A stretch of 64,000 nt of DNA, taken from Rubrolithibacter danxiaensis (lineage in GTDB: Bacteria; Bacteroidota; Bacteroidia; Sphingobacteriales; Sphingobacteriaceae). Positions 45,801 to 55,974 of the stretch are shown piece by piece (positions within the stretch are counted from its first letter, which is position 1; every line of letters starts with the position of its first letter). The DNA is taken from the NCBI RefSeq assembly GCF_047272945.1, contig NZ_JBKOPS010000003.1, forward strand, positions 124,001 to 188,000, read 5' to 3'. A program made the position numbers and the translations under genes. The notes beneath the pieces are model-generated. The model worked only from the letters and a program-made list of their open reading frames with translations, searched no databases and was not told where the DNA came from.

Positions 45801-47123
45801 CTAAGCAGTTATTAAGCTTTCGTTCTGCAGTTTCAGCTTTAATAAATCAAGCACGTATTCCTTTAAGGCAGGGATAGTGATCTTTGAATGAACATCAGAT
45901 ACAAAGGCTTCTACCAATATCCGTTTTGCAGTTTCTTCACCAATTCCGCGAGTTTTAAGATAGAAAAGTGCTTCTTCATTCATTTGCCCCACAGTAGAAC
46001 CGTGCGAACATTTCACATCGTCGGCAAATATTTCGAGCTGCGGTTTACTATCAATCGTAGCCTGGTCACTTAACAATACATTATTATTTTGCTGAAACGC
46101 ATTTGTTTTCTGGGCATCAGGACGAACAAATATTTTTCCGTTAAATACCGCGTGCGACCTGTCCATCATGATTCCCTTATAGAGCTCTGAACTGTTGCAG
46201 TTAGGTGACTGATGGTCTACCAGAGTGTGATTATCTACGTGCTGTCGATCGGACGTGATGTAGGTTCCGAGCAAATTGGTTTCCGTACCTGTTTCTTTAA
46301 GCCTGAAATTCAAATCGTTTCTAACCAGCGAAGCTTTACCCAGTGAAATATTGGTGTTATTAAAAATACTGTTTCTGCATTGCTGCACTTCACGATGATG
46401 AACCAAATACATATTCTCGCCCAGCGAGTTGATGGTATGAGAATGCAATACGGCGGATTGGTTCAGTTTCTGCTCATTTACATAACTGATAAACACCGGC
46501 TCAGTGGTAGAAGAACGGAATGTTTCTATCAGTGTCGCCTCACTCAATTCTTCTGCTAAAACCAGCATGCGGTAAGGAATAAAAGCTGCTGAACTGTTTC
46601 CTGTAAAAATATGGGAGATATGTATGGGCTTTTCAATAAGCTTTTTTGCAGCAACGTGAAGCACGCTGAACTCTTTAAAAAACGCAGTGTTCAATGCCAG
46701 CATCGAATTTTCTTCGTCAAAAGCAATCGTGCCGATCTTCTCTGTATATTGAGGTTTGGATAAGGCAGCGCCGCCATCCAGAAAAGTAACACCTTCAGGT
46801 AAGGTATCGGAAAGTTCGGGAGCAAGTTTTCCATTGATAAATACAACCTTGCAGGCATCTAGACCTGTTATCGCAGTTGTACATTTCTCAAAAATTTTAT
46901 CGCCAGCCTGAAACTTAAAATCTTCTTTTAAAAGCCTGTTCAGGTTTGTAAATTTCCAGTCCTCGGTATTTATTGAAGGAAATCCGTTTAAACTGAATTG
47001 CTGAAAAGCGGAAACTCTTTTGCTGAGTAATTCTGCTGATTCAAACTGCCTTTCAGGTAAGTGTTCCTTCTCAAAGTTTTCTGACAGGTATTGATAAAAA
47101 TTATTAAAAATTCCTTTTCGCAT
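45801..47123 (-). CDS. sufD: Fe-S cluster assembly protein SufD
   Basis: 440 aa. The C-terminal half carries the SufB/SufD core with KCSHGSTVG (FADDVKCSHGSTVG) and a terminal LVEAFVSDV stretch typical of SufD. It forms the SufBC2D scaffold. Start ATG at 47121-47123; sufC lies about 70 bp upstream on the minus strand. Confidence 0.95.
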   Translation of the reverse strand: MRKGIFNNFYQYLSENFEKEHLPERQFESAELLSKRVSAFQQFSLNGFPSINTEDWKFTNLNRLLKEDFKFQAGDKIFEKCTTAITGLDACKVVFINGKLAPELSDTLPEGVTFLDGGAALSKPQYTEKIGTIAFDEENSMLALNTAFFKEFSVLHVAAKKLIEKPIHISHIFTGNSSAAFIPYRMLVLAEELSEATLIETFRSSTTEPVFISYVNEQKLNQSAVLHSHTINSLGENMYLVHHREVQQCRNSIFNNTNISLGKASLVRNDLNFRLKETGTETNLLGTYITSDRQHVDNHTLVDHQSPNCNSSELYKGIMMDRSHAVFNGKIFVRPDAQKTNAFQQNNNVLLSDQATIDSKPQLEIFADDVKCSHGSTVGQMNEEALFYLKTRGIGEETAKRILVEAFVSDVHSKITIPALKEYVLDLLKLKLQNESLITA

Positions 47124-47192
47124 TCAATTAATCCATTAAAAAGTCAACACTTGAAATCAAATCCTGACTTTTATTTTTTATTTTCACCCCCT

Positions 47193-47948
47193 TTACACGC
47201 CGCTAAGCTCTTCTTTCAGCCAGTCATAGCCTTTTTCTTCAAGCTCTAAAGCAAGCTCTTTAGTTCCTGATTTTATAATCCGTCCATTGTACAGAATATG
47301 AACAAAATCCGGCACGATATAATCCAGCAATCGTTGATAGTGCGTGATAACAAGAAACGCGTTATTTTCCGACCGGAGCTTGTTTACACCTGACGCCACT
47401 ATCCTTAGCGCATCAATATCCAGGCCGGAATCGGTTTCATCCAGGATCGCTAACTTAGGTTCAAGCATAGCGAGCTGCAAAATTTCATTTCGTTTCTTTT
47501 CGCCGCCAGAAAAACCCTCGTTCACAGAGCGGTTTACAAGCGACGCGTTTAATTCTACCAGCGCCTGCTTTTCCTTCAGCAACTTCAAAAAGTCTTTAGA
47601 AGACAAAGGAGGCAGGCCGCGGTAAGCATGGATCTCTTCGAGCGCTGTTTTTAAAAAAGTAATATTTGAAACTCCCGGAATTTCTACCGGATATTGAAAA
47701 GCAAGAAAAAGGCCTTCCCTTGCACGATCTTCGGGCGACATTTCAAGCAGGTCTTTTCCATCAAATTCAACTTTTCCGCCTGTAACTTCGTACGCTTCGT
47801 TTCCGGCCAGAACCGATGCCAATGTACTTTTTCCAGAACCATTTGGTCCCATAATAGCATGTATCTCGCCAGCCTTTATTTCCAGGTTAATCCCCTTCAG
47901 TATCTCTTTGCCCTCTATAGCAGTTTGAAGATTATGTATATTCAGCAT
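47193..47948 (-). CDS. sufC: Fe-S cluster assembly ATPase SufC
   Basis: 251 aa ABC-type ATPase. Walker A GPNGSGKST, signature FSGGEKKRNEI and Walker B LAILDETDSGLD (the SufC form, with T before DSGLD) are intact. It powers conformational change of the SufBD scaffold. It begins about 25 bp after the sufB stop. Confidence 0.97.
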   Translation of the reverse strand: MLNIHNLQTAIEGKEILKGINLEIKAGEIHAIMGPNGSGKSTLASVLAGNEAYEVTGGKVEFDGKDLLEMSPEDRAREGLFLAFQYPVEIPGVSNITFLKTALEEIHAYRGLPPLSSKDFLKLLKEKQALVELNASLVNRSVNEGFSGGEKKRNEILQLAMLEPKLAILDETDSGLDIDALRIVASGVNKLRSENNAFLVITHYQRLLDYIVPDFVHILYNGRIIKSGTKELALELEEKGYDWLKEELSGV

Positions 47949-47973
47949 GTGTATTTCTTTCTTGTTGTTAAAA

Positions 47974-49416
47974 TTAGCCTACGCTGCCATCCAATGAAAT
48001 TGCCAGCAATTTTTGTGCTTCAACTGCAAACTCCATCGGAAGTTTATTTAAAACTTCCCGTGCATAACCGTTTACAATTAAGGCAACTGCTTTTTCAGAA
48101 TCTATCCCCCGTTGATTCAGGTAAAAGATCTGGTCTTCGGCTATTTTTGAAGTAGTTGCTTCGTGTTCAATAATTGAAGTGCTGTTTTTCCCTTCAATAT
48201 AAGGAAATGTATGAGCGCCGCATTTGTCGCCGATAAGGAGTGAATCACACTGGGTAAAATTGCGAGAATTAGCCGCATTTCCGTGGATCTCAACCAAACC
48301 GCGGTAGCTGTTCTGACTTTGCCCGGCCGAAATACCTTTTGAAATAATCCTGCTTTTGGTATTCTTACCGATATGGTGCATTTTAGTACCGGTGTCTGCA
48401 AGTTGTTTATTGCGGGTTAATGCAACGGAATAAAACTCGCCGGTGGAATTATCACCTTTAAGTATTACACTCGGATATTTCCAGGTAATTGCTGACCCTG
48501 TTTCTACTTGTGTCCAGGAAATTTTAGAATTATCTCCTTTACAGATTCCGCGTTTGGTTACAAAATTATAAACTCCGCCTTTGCCTTCCTTATCACCGGG
48601 GTACCAGTTCTGAACAGTCGAATATTTTATTTCCGCATCATCCAGGGCCACAAGCTCTACTACTGCTGCGTGCAACTGATTTTCGTCTCGCATGGGAGCG
48701 GTACAGCCTTCCAGGTAGCTTACATAACTTCCCTTATCCGCAACAATCAAAGTACGCTCAAATTGGCCGCTGTTTTTAGCATTGATACGAAAGTAAGTAG
48801 AAAGTTCCATAGGACATTTTACACCTGGCGGAATGTAGGCAAACGATCCATCGGAAAAAACAGCGGCATTTAAGGCTGCAAAAACATTATCGCTCGAAGG
48901 CACAACCGAACCCAGGTACTTTCTTACCAGATCCGGATGATTTTGAACAGCTTCACCGAAAGAACCAAAGATTATTCCAACTTCTGCAAGCTTCTCTTTA
49001 AAAGTGGTAGCCACAGAAACGCTGTCAAAAACAGCATCTACCGCAACTCCCGAGAGAATTTTTTGTTCCTCCAGCGGAATTCCCAATTTGTTGAATGTAT
49101 CAAGCAGTTCCGGATCCACTTCATCCAGGCTGTTTAATACTTTCTTTTTAGGTGCGGCGTAATAGGAAATATCCTGAAAATCAATATCGGGCATTTTAAA
49201 ATTCTGCCATTGAGGTAAATCCATCTGCAGAAAATACCTGAATGCCTTTAGCCGCCACTCAAGAAGCCACTCCGGTTCATTTTTCTTACTTGAAATAAAC
49301 CGGATGGTATCTTCATTGAGCCCTTTGGGGGCCATTTCCATTTCTATATCGGTAGTGAAACCATACTCATACTCATTAGTAGCTAATGTTTCCAGTAAGT
49401 TTTGGTCTTTACTCAT
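47974..49416 (-). CDS. sufB: Fe-S cluster assembly protein SufB
   Basis: 480 aa, full length. Typical elements are ISYYAAPKKK, the long beta-helical core with CPMELSTYFRIN and LEGCTAP, the conserved cysteine in QCDSLLIGDKCGAHTFPY, and EHEATTSKI. It carries the nascent cluster. It is the first gene of the minus-strand SUF operon; a TAnnTTTG-type box (TAAATTTG on the minus strand, 49573 to 49566) lies 150 bp before the start. Confidence 0.97.
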   Translation of the reverse strand: MSKDQNLLETLATNEYEYGFTTDIEMEMAPKGLNEDTIRFISSKKNEPEWLLEWRLKAFRYFLQMDLPQWQNFKMPDIDFQDISYYAAPKKKVLNSLDEVDPELLDTFNKLGIPLEEQKILSGVAVDAVFDSVSVATTFKEKLAEVGIIFGSFGEAVQNHPDLVRKYLGSVVPSSDNVFAALNAAVFSDGSFAYIPPGVKCPMELSTYFRINAKNSGQFERTLIVADKGSYVSYLEGCTAPMRDENQLHAAVVELVALDDAEIKYSTVQNWYPGDKEGKGGVYNFVTKRGICKGDNSKISWTQVETGSAITWKYPSVILKGDNSTGEFYSVALTRNKQLADTGTKMHHIGKNTKSRIISKGISAGQSQNSYRGLVEIHGNAANSRNFTQCDSLLIGDKCGAHTFPYIEGKNSTSIIEHEATTSKIAEDQIFYLNQRGIDSEKAVALIVNGYAREVLNKLPMEFAVEAQKLLAISLDGSVG

Positions 49417-49565
49417 TATATGCTCCTTTTTCTAAAATTCTTACCAGGAAAAGTGACTTTTTAAAGCTCCTGAAACAGATTGTATAAATATCGGCAATCC
49501 TTATTCTTTAAACGAAAAGTTTTGCAAGAGTAGTGTAAAGATTGGTTTTTACAAGTTTTAAGTAA

Positions 49566-49573
49566 CAAATTTA
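49566..49573 (-). promoter_or_regulatory. Possible TAnnTTTG box upstream of sufB
   Basis: TAAATTTG on the minus strand, 150 bp before the ATG. It is the only such match in the 280-bp gap; no clear -33 partner. A long leader would result. Confidence 0.25.
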
Positions 49574-49696
49574 TGTAAAAACAGGGCTTTTCTGGAAGGT
49601 AAGATAAAAACCTGAACACTTTTATTTCTGCATGTGTTTATTAAATTAAGAGCCCTTATTTACAGCTAATTTTATACCGTAAATTATATCTAAAGG

Positions 49697-50548
49697 ATGG
49701 AAACCGTATTAATACCTACTGATTTTTCTGACAGTTCTTTTAACGCTGCAAAGTACGCTGCGGAACTGAGCAGGGAAATTAAAATCGGCCGGATCGTTCT
49801 GCTAAAATCCTATCATATTTCTGTTTACGAGCAATTGCTTTGCACAGCCGACTTTGTTCAATTAAGCCAGGATGAGATTGACGAGGAAATTGAAGATCAA
49901 CGTAATAAACTAAAAATGCTGGCTTCTGAATTGCAGCGAATTGCAGACACGGATACTGTTATTGAAATAAGAGTAAGTGAACTACAGTTAATAAGAAGTA
50001 TTTATGAAACAGTTCACCAGGAAAGGGCTGACCTGATATTGATAGGAAGCGATGACAAAGTAAAAACCGGACAGGAAAGTTATATAGGCAGTAATGTAAT
50101 CAATATTGCCAAATCAAGCCCGATTCCCGTTTTGATAATTCCACCGGCATACCGTTTTGAAGCAGTGAAAAAGGCTGTTATAGCATGTGACCTTAAAAAA
50201 ACGAGCCAATATCTTTCTGAAGAAAGATTACTTCGAATTTTCAAAAATATACCTGCGGATTTTTTGGTACTGAATGTAGATCCTACCGGCAAACACTTAC
50301 ATCCGGATGAAAAATTACAACATGAGTTAAACCTCCTAAACCAAAAACTGAAAGATTTCCGTTACCAAACCTATTTCAGCGAAAATAAAGATATTATTAA
50401 AGGAATTCTAGATTTTACTACAGAACAGCAGGCACAACTAATTATTGCCTTACCTAAAGAACACAGCTTTTTTAATTCCTTAACACATAAAAGTATTACA
50501 GCCGGCTTGTCTATGGCTTCCCAAAAACCAGTGCTGATACTGAAATAA
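49697..50548 (+). CDS. Universal stress protein, two tandem domains
   Basis: 283 aa. Residues about 1-150 form one UspA domain (VLIPTDFSDSSFNAAKYA; LILIGSDDK and the end SPIPVLIIPP). Residues about 155-283 form a second, more divergent one (KKAVIACDLKKTS; ALPKEHSFFNSLTHKS; KPVLILK). The first domain's GS-x-GSNV region resembles the ATP-binding loop. Typical of Bacteroidota; the role is in stress survival. Monocistronic. Confidence 0.9.
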   Translation: METVLIPTDFSDSSFNAAKYAAELSREIKIGRIVLLKSYHISVYEQLLCTADFVQLSQDEIDEEIEDQRNKLKMLASELQRIADTDTVIEIRVSELQLIRSIYETVHQERADLILIGSDDKVKTGQESYIGSNVINIAKSSPIPVLIIPPAYRFEAVKKAVIACDLKKTSQYLSEERLLRIFKNIPADFLVLNVDPTGKHLHPDEKLQHELNLLNQKLKDFRYQTYFSENKDIIKGILDFTTEQQAQLIIALPKEHSFFNSLTHKSITAGLSMASQKPVLILK

Positions 50549-50590
50549 AAGCTACTCTTAAAGCTGCAACATCGTTGTGCCTGCGTGAAT

Positions 50591-52897
50591 TTATTCTACA
50601 ATAATTTCATCAGCAAATAACCAGGCTGGCTGACCTTCTCCACTATGCCCTTTGGGACATTGGCCTAGATTTTTAGCCGTTATCCTGATAAACTTTGCTT
50701 TTTGACCGGAAAATTCCGCTCTAAAGTCATGCTTAAGTGCATTTTTTTCATCCGGAGAAATAGTGTTTGTACTGGTTTTTACTTCTTTGTAATTTTTACC
50801 ATCAACAGATAACTCAAACTTCACATACTGAGGAAGAAAAATCCAGTCCCGATAATTTTGAAGACAACCTATGGTCATACTGTGAATAGTTTTTTCCTCA
50901 CCTAAATCAACTGTAGCTACCAGGTCTTTTGCAAACCATCCGTGCCAGTATTTACCTACTGCTGTTGTTCCCCTCACACCATCTGTTAAAGAATTAGGGC
51001 CATCTGCCCTATAATATGTACTTACCGAATCTCTGTATGTTACATTCCGGCCAATAGCCTGGTGCATTACAAAACTCTGTTCTGCCGGTTTCGCCCCCAT
51101 TACTTTACCATTTAGAACAGTAACGGCTTTTAATAGCACGGATGAATCTATGCTAACCGGGCCTGCATATCGCTTACTGTTAATGGAAGGTTCTGTACCA
51201 TCGAGCGTATAGTAAATAGTTCCGTCTATTGATTCAGTAGAAAGCGTAACATTTAATTTTCCGTTTTGGGATTTAGGAGTTATATCAACCTTAAAATTAC
51301 CGGGGCTATAACGTAATCCCTTTTGCTCAAAACCAGCAAAGTGATATTGAAGCCTTTTATTAAATCCCACCCAGTCTTTGTTTTCTTTCGGGGCCCATAC
51401 TACTTCTGCAAGCGCCAGCATACGGGGCAGAACCATATATTCTAAATGCTCGGGGGTTGTTATGTATTCAGTCCATACATTTGCCTGGGCACCCAGCACA
51501 TATTTTTCTTCTCCATTGTTCAATTCTTTTGGCACGGGCTCGTAATCATACACCTTTTTCAAAGTATTAAAGCCTCCTATTGCAAATGGCTCACCCTCCG
51601 GGCCGGCCTGGTAATGGTCAAAATAAACAGGATATCCGGGTGTCATAATTACTTCGTGTTTCATTTTTGCAGCTTCAATACCTCCGCTTTCTCCCCGCCA
51701 ACTCATTACCGTAGCTTCCGGCGCAAGGCCACCTTCCAGTATCTCATCCCAGCCAATCATTTTTCTATCCTTACTGATAAGGTATTTCTCTATTCTTTTA
51801 ATAAAATAACTTTGCAACTCATTCTCATCCTTTAACCCTTCTGCCTTTATTCTGGCCTGACAACGAGGGCAGTTTTTCCACGATGTTTTATCTACCTCAT
51901 CACCACCTATATGGATATATTTAGAAGGGAATAAAGCAATTACTTCACTAAGCACGTTTTGAACAAATGCAAATACCTCTTCATTGCCCGGGCAGTAATT
52001 GGAACTCATGCCGGTGTAATCACCTCCTGTTAAAGGTAATTGAGGCTTTTGTGCACAGCTAAGAAACGGATATGCTGAAATTGCTGACGCTACGTGCCCC
52101 GGCATTTCAATTTCCGGAACTATTGTTACATTTCGTTGAGCTGCATATTCAATGATTTCTTTTATCTGTTCCTGTGTATAAAAACCACCGTAATCGGCGA
52201 TTTCTTCTGGTTTAGCCTGAGGCCTGTCACTCCATACCTTATCCGTTTGGTTTACCCTCCATGCTCCCGTTTTTGTGAGTTCCGGATATTTCTTTATTTC
52301 AATGCGCCATCCCTGGTCATCAACTAAATGCCAGTGAAAGGTATTCATTTTATAACTTGCCAACAGGTTTATGTACTCCTTCACCATTTCAGGCGAGAAG
52401 AAGTGGCGACTCACATCTAAATGCATTCCACGCCATTTAAATCTTGGATAATCGGTAATGTCCATGCACGGAACCTGTAAAGCTGCATTGGAATGAATTT
52501 GAGGCAGTGTCTGGAATAGTGACTGCATTCCGTAAACAATACCTGCTTTTGTATTTGCCTTAATAATAATACCTGATGCGGTAACGTAAAGCTGATAGCC
52601 TTCATCACCTATATTACTGATTTTCTCAATGATTAATTGAATTGATTTCTCTTTCTGTTTATGCAAGGGAAGCTCGTATCCGGATATGTTTTTAATATAA
52701 GAAGCAAAAAAATCAGCAGCAGACTTCAGTTCCTTTTCTGAGCGCTTGAAACGGATTGTAGTATGGTTGTCTATTGTAAAGTAACCATTCCCTAATCTAA
52801 GCTGAACCGGTTTAGGAATGATACTAACTGTTGATTGAGCAAAAAGAAGAACCGGGTAAAGCAGAATAAATAAAAATAATACTTGTTTTTTTCGCAT
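50591..52897 (-). CDS. Beta-N-acetylhexosaminidase, glycoside hydrolase family 20
   Basis: 768 aa. Signal peptide (1-21, ends LFAQ); GH20 N-terminal domain (about 22-145); catalytic barrel (about 150-500) with D333-E334 in HIGGDEVDKTSW, the acid/base pair for substrate-assisted catalysis; chitobiase C-terminal-like domain (DGTEPSINSKRY, about 570-630); a final discoidin-like F5/8 type C domain (about 640-768). It removes terminal GlcNAc or GalNAc from glycans outside the cytoplasm. It belongs with the fucosidase and sialidase genes upstream on the same strand; the gap to the fucosidase gene (168 bp) is filled with degenerate repeats. Confidence 0.94.
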   Translation of the reverse strand: MRKKQVLFLFILLYPVLLFAQSTVSIIPKPVQLRLGNGYFTIDNHTTIRFKRSEKELKSAADFFASYIKNISGYELPLHKQKEKSIQLIIEKISNIGDEGYQLYVTASGIIIKANTKAGIVYGMQSLFQTLPQIHSNAALQVPCMDITDYPRFKWRGMHLDVSRHFFSPEMVKEYINLLASYKMNTFHWHLVDDQGWRIEIKKYPELTKTGAWRVNQTDKVWSDRPQAKPEEIADYGGFYTQEQIKEIIEYAAQRNVTIVPEIEMPGHVASAISAYPFLSCAQKPQLPLTGGDYTGMSSNYCPGNEEVFAFVQNVLSEVIALFPSKYIHIGGDEVDKTSWKNCPRCQARIKAEGLKDENELQSYFIKRIEKYLISKDRKMIGWDEILEGGLAPEATVMSWRGESGGIEAAKMKHEVIMTPGYPVYFDHYQAGPEGEPFAIGGFNTLKKVYDYEPVPKELNNGEEKYVLGAQANVWTEYITTPEHLEYMVLPRMLALAEVVWAPKENKDWVGFNKRLQYHFAGFEQKGLRYSPGNFKVDITPKSQNGKLNVTLSTESIDGTIYYTLDGTEPSINSKRYAGPVSIDSSVLLKAVTVLNGKVMGAKPAEQSFVMHQAIGRNVTYRDSVSTYYRADGPNSLTDGVRGTTAVGKYWHGWFAKDLVATVDLGEEKTIHSMTIGCLQNYRDWIFLPQYVKFELSVDGKNYKEVKTSTNTISPDEKNALKHDFRAEFSGQKAKFIRITAKNLGQCPKGHSGEGQPAWLFADEIIVE

Positions 52898-53065
52898 TGG
52901 ATATAGTATGAGATTGTCAGGTGGTTAAACTGGTTAATTGTTAGAGTTAGTTAATTATTAGATTAAGTTGTTAAACTGTTAGATTGTTAAAGTTAGGTTA
53001 ATTGTTAAAGTAGGCTGGTAAATTGTTAAACGTTAGAGTTAGTTAATTGTTAAATCGATAGTTAA
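52898..53065. repeat. Degenerate AT-rich repeat tract between GH20 and GH29 genes
   Basis: Repeated variations of GTTAATTGTTAAA and GTTAGA-type words. A 17-bp word, GTTAGAGTTAGTTAATT, occurs perfectly at 52940-52956 and 53032-53048. Units are uneven in length and not separated by unique spacers, so it is a decayed tandem repeat, not a CRISPR. Confidence 0.7.
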
Positions 53066-54577
53066 TTAATCGGGTTGTTTATATAATCCTATCTTGGAAA
53101 TTTCAGGATTCCATCTTGAATTAATTTTCAGCCTTAATTTATTGGCAGTTACAGGATCAAAGCGAAGCAGGCGTTTGTAGCCAACCGTTGTTCCATGTGT
53201 TACTTCTTTCCATTCTCCATTCTCCAGATATTCTAATGCAAAGTTTTCAATACGTTGTCCTGATTGAATATTTTCCTGCAAAAGGAACACATCAAACATG
53301 GCTGGTTTCTTTAATTTGAATTCGATAATGGTTGAAGTATCTTTAGCACGGGTGGTGAAATATGTTTTAAGATTCTCGTCGGTTAAAGCTTTTGTATTCA
53401 GTCCATTTTCTGAAAAAGCAACAGCATTTACTAACAGATTTTTTGCAAATGTCCGATCCCTTAATTCTTTCCATCCTTTTAAACTTTTTATATCGCTTTC
53501 ATTGATCAAACCTTGCTTATCTGGCGGAATATTTAAAAGCAATACACTGTTTCTACCCACAGAACTGTAATAAATATCCAGTAATTCGCGGGCGGATTTA
53601 ACTTTACTGTCTTCATTGGGATGATAAAACCATCCCGGGCGGATAGAAACGTCTGTTTCTGCCGGATACCAGACCAATCCTTTTGCATTTTTTATTTTCT
53701 CCCTGCTTCCCAAATCATCACCCATCATATCTCCCTGGGGCTTAAAAGCAATGGATTGCTGCGAACCGGCAGCAACTCCGGCAGGATCCAGGTTATCTGC
53801 CGGAACAACACTCCACTCGGTTTCCCGGCCATTACCACTTTCTGTTCCAACCCATCGCACATCCGGACCCATCACGGCAATAGTGGCCTCAGGCTGTAAT
53901 TTACGAATCAGTTTATACCAACGGTCAAAATCATAAACCTGTTTTTTTCCATTTGGCCCTTCACCGTTTGCACCATCAAACCAAACCTCGTGTATAGTTC
54001 CGTATTGAGTAAGTAATTCGGTAAGCTGGTGAATAAAATAATCGTTATAAGCTTCTGTGCCATATAAAGAAGAGTTTCTATCCCAGGGAGAAAGATAAAT
54101 ACCAAATCCTATTTTAAATTCACGGCAGGCATCTGCCACCTCTTTCACAACATCGCCCTGCCCGTTTTTCCAGGGGCTATTCTTTACCGAGTGTTCTGTA
54201 TATTTACTTGGCCAAAGGCAAAAACCATCGTGATGTTTGGCTGTAAGTATCAGTTGTTTAATTCCCGCCTCTTTACATACACGCACCCATTGCCTTGCAT
54301 CCATCCGGGTGGGATTAAAAACTTTCGGATCTTCTTTTCCTGTACCCCATTCGTTGTTTGTAAATGTATTAACACCAAAGTGAAGAAAACCTGTTAGTTC
54401 TAATTGCTGCCACCTTAACTGCCGTGCCGAGGGAACCACATGGGCTGCTTTAAGAACGATATCCTTCTCTGTGTCAGAATTACTGATAATAACTGCATTT
54501 GCATGCTGGCCCTTTACAGTAAAAGAATACAGGATAAAAGCCAGGTTGGTTAGAACCAGCAGGGAGATTTTTTTCAT
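53066..54577 (-). CDS. Alpha-L-fucosidase, glycoside hydrolase family 29
   Basis: 503 aa. Signal peptide (1-23); GH29 barrel (about 45-360) with LTAKHHDGFCLWPSKYT and the probable nucleophile D201 in EVWFDGANGEG; C-terminal beta domain (about 380-500). It removes alpha-linked fucose from glycans in the periplasm or outside. The start overlaps the sialidase stop by 4 bp (ATGA), showing translational coupling. The general acid is not easily fixed in this family. Confidence 0.94.
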   Translation of the reverse strand: MKKISLLVLTNLAFILYSFTVKGQHANAVIISNSDTEKDIVLKAAHVVPSARQLRWQQLELTGFLHFGVNTFTNNEWGTGKEDPKVFNPTRMDARQWVRVCKEAGIKQLILTAKHHDGFCLWPSKYTEHSVKNSPWKNGQGDVVKEVADACREFKIGFGIYLSPWDRNSSLYGTEAYNDYFIHQLTELLTQYGTIHEVWFDGANGEGPNGKKQVYDFDRWYKLIRKLQPEATIAVMGPDVRWVGTESGNGRETEWSVVPADNLDPAGVAAGSQQSIAFKPQGDMMGDDLGSREKIKNAKGLVWYPAETDVSIRPGWFYHPNEDSKVKSARELLDIYYSSVGRNSVLLLNIPPDKQGLINESDIKSLKGWKELRDRTFAKNLLVNAVAFSENGLNTKALTDENLKTYFTTRAKDTSTIIEFKLKKPAMFDVFLLQENIQSGQRIENFALEYLENGEWKEVTHGTTVGYKRLLRFDPVTANKLRLKINSRWNPEISKIGLYKQPD

Positions 54578-55788
54578 TTGTGATAATTATTTTTAGTTCT
54601 TTGATTCCTGAGCGACGGGTTTCTGCTCTTTTTCCAGCGTACAAGCTGAAATACTATTTGTTTATAATTTTCTTTCTCGAACAGCACTCCTACACTTCCA
54701 TCTCCTATTTTAACCAGGTCTGAGTAAGCGGCGTAATCAGGTTTACCATCTTTACTCCTGGCAATTGTATAACTTAAAGGCCAGGTTCTGCCATCGTCGT
54801 AACTTATGCGGAGAGTGAGATTATCGCGGCGCATGGTAACAGCTGCATTGCAGAAAGCAAGTATATTCTTACCTTTTCTTTTCCCGATGTTCAAAATACT
54901 ACCTTCACAAACCGGATCAGGCAAATTTTTATCAAAGTACACCGAGTCCCACTTTTCACCCCCGTCAGCACTTATAGCAACTATACGGCTTTTTATATCG
55001 CCCTTCTGGTTTCGAATATTCATCATCAACCGGTTTCCGGACAATTGCGCTGCTGTAGCTTCATTTGATCCTTTAACCGGAATATCTTCGCTTAATTTGA
55101 ATGTTTTACCATGATCGTCTGTATAGTAACCGTGCGCTACGTAATCTTCTGCATTACTTTTCGGATCGCCGGCAGAGTGATTGGCAGCGATATATATTCT
55201 GCCATTATAAACTCCTCCTGCAAACTGCATTGCATGGCCCGGAGTATTGGCATATGATCGCCAGTCTTCTGTAAAATTAAACGATGGATTTACAGCAGGT
55301 TGTTTTGGACGATGAACCTGTAAAGTAATATTTACAGCATCCGACCAGGTTTTTCCGGCATCAACAGAAGTTTTATACCAAACTTCACGCAAGCCATTCC
55401 CTTTTCTAACCTCGCTTTCGTGGTTATTTCCGGTATTATAGAACAGGAATATTCGTCCTTTAGGATAATCCGGATCAGATAGGTCCACTACAGGAGCCGG
55501 ATTCCCGGCCTGTAAAGTATTGTAGTCGACAACAGTTTGCAACCCGCTCCAGGTTTTCCCGTTATCTGTACTCCGCTTCATCACAATATTTACATCTCCA
55601 AAATCGCCTGCGTTGTTTACCCTTCCTTCAGCAAAAGCTAAAATATCACCGCTGGGCAGATTAATGATTGCAGGAATGCGGTAACTCTGATGACCTTCTG
55701 TACCCGAAATAAATACAGGCACAGTCTGAGCATAACCTGCCTTTGAAAAGCACAGCACAAAAACAACAAAAAGACAATAAATTTTCAT
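54574..55788 (-). CDS. Exo-alpha-sialidase, glycoside hydrolase family 33
   Basis: 404 aa. Signal peptide (1-20, ends GYAQ). The RIP motif (YRIPAI) supplies the first arginine of the triad; five Asp-boxes are visible (STDNGKTW, SVDAGKTW, TDDHGKTF, SADGGEKW, SYDDGRTW). It has the single propeller without lectin or CBM40 domains, close to the minimum size for GH33. It releases terminal sialic acid. First gene of the coupled sialidase-fucosidase pair. No sialic-acid catabolic genes (nanA, nanE, nanK) are in the window. Confidence 0.94.
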   Translation of the reverse strand: MKIYCLFVVFVLCFSKAGYAQTVPVFISGTEGHQSYRIPAIINLPSGDILAFAEGRVNNAGDFGDVNIVMKRSTDNGKTWSGLQTVVDYNTLQAGNPAPVVDLSDPDYPKGRIFLFYNTGNNHESEVRKGNGLREVWYKTSVDAGKTWSDAVNITLQVHRPKQPAVNPSFNFTEDWRSYANTPGHAMQFAGGVYNGRIYIAANHSAGDPKSNAEDYVAHGYYTDDHGKTFKLSEDIPVKGSNEATAAQLSGNRLMMNIRNQKGDIKSRIVAISADGGEKWDSVYFDKNLPDPVCEGSILNIGKRKGKNILAFCNAAVTMRRDNLTLRISYDDGRTWPLSYTIARSKDGKPDYAAYSDLVKIGDGSVGVLFEKENYKQIVFQLVRWKKSRNPSLRNQRTKNNYHK

Positions 55789-55974
55789 CTTAACAAATCG
55801 CGAATGTTTTTACCCGGAAATACCTACCGATAAAAAGCGCAAAATAATATATAAAACAGCAGGAAATAATGTAACAAGTTTGGGAGCAAGATGAAATCTA
55901 TAATAAGAGAATAAACTTGGTATTTCATAAGCATATTTTACATTTTATCAGGATATTTGCAGCCCTTAACAAAC

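Noticed and set aside
47694..48155. 153-codon plus-strand frame opposite sufC/sufB
   Set aside because: Antisense to sufC and sufB; no recognisable domain.
52898..53065. Repeat tract as a CRISPR array
   Set aside because: Units vary in length and sequence, there are no unique spacers and no cas genes in the window.
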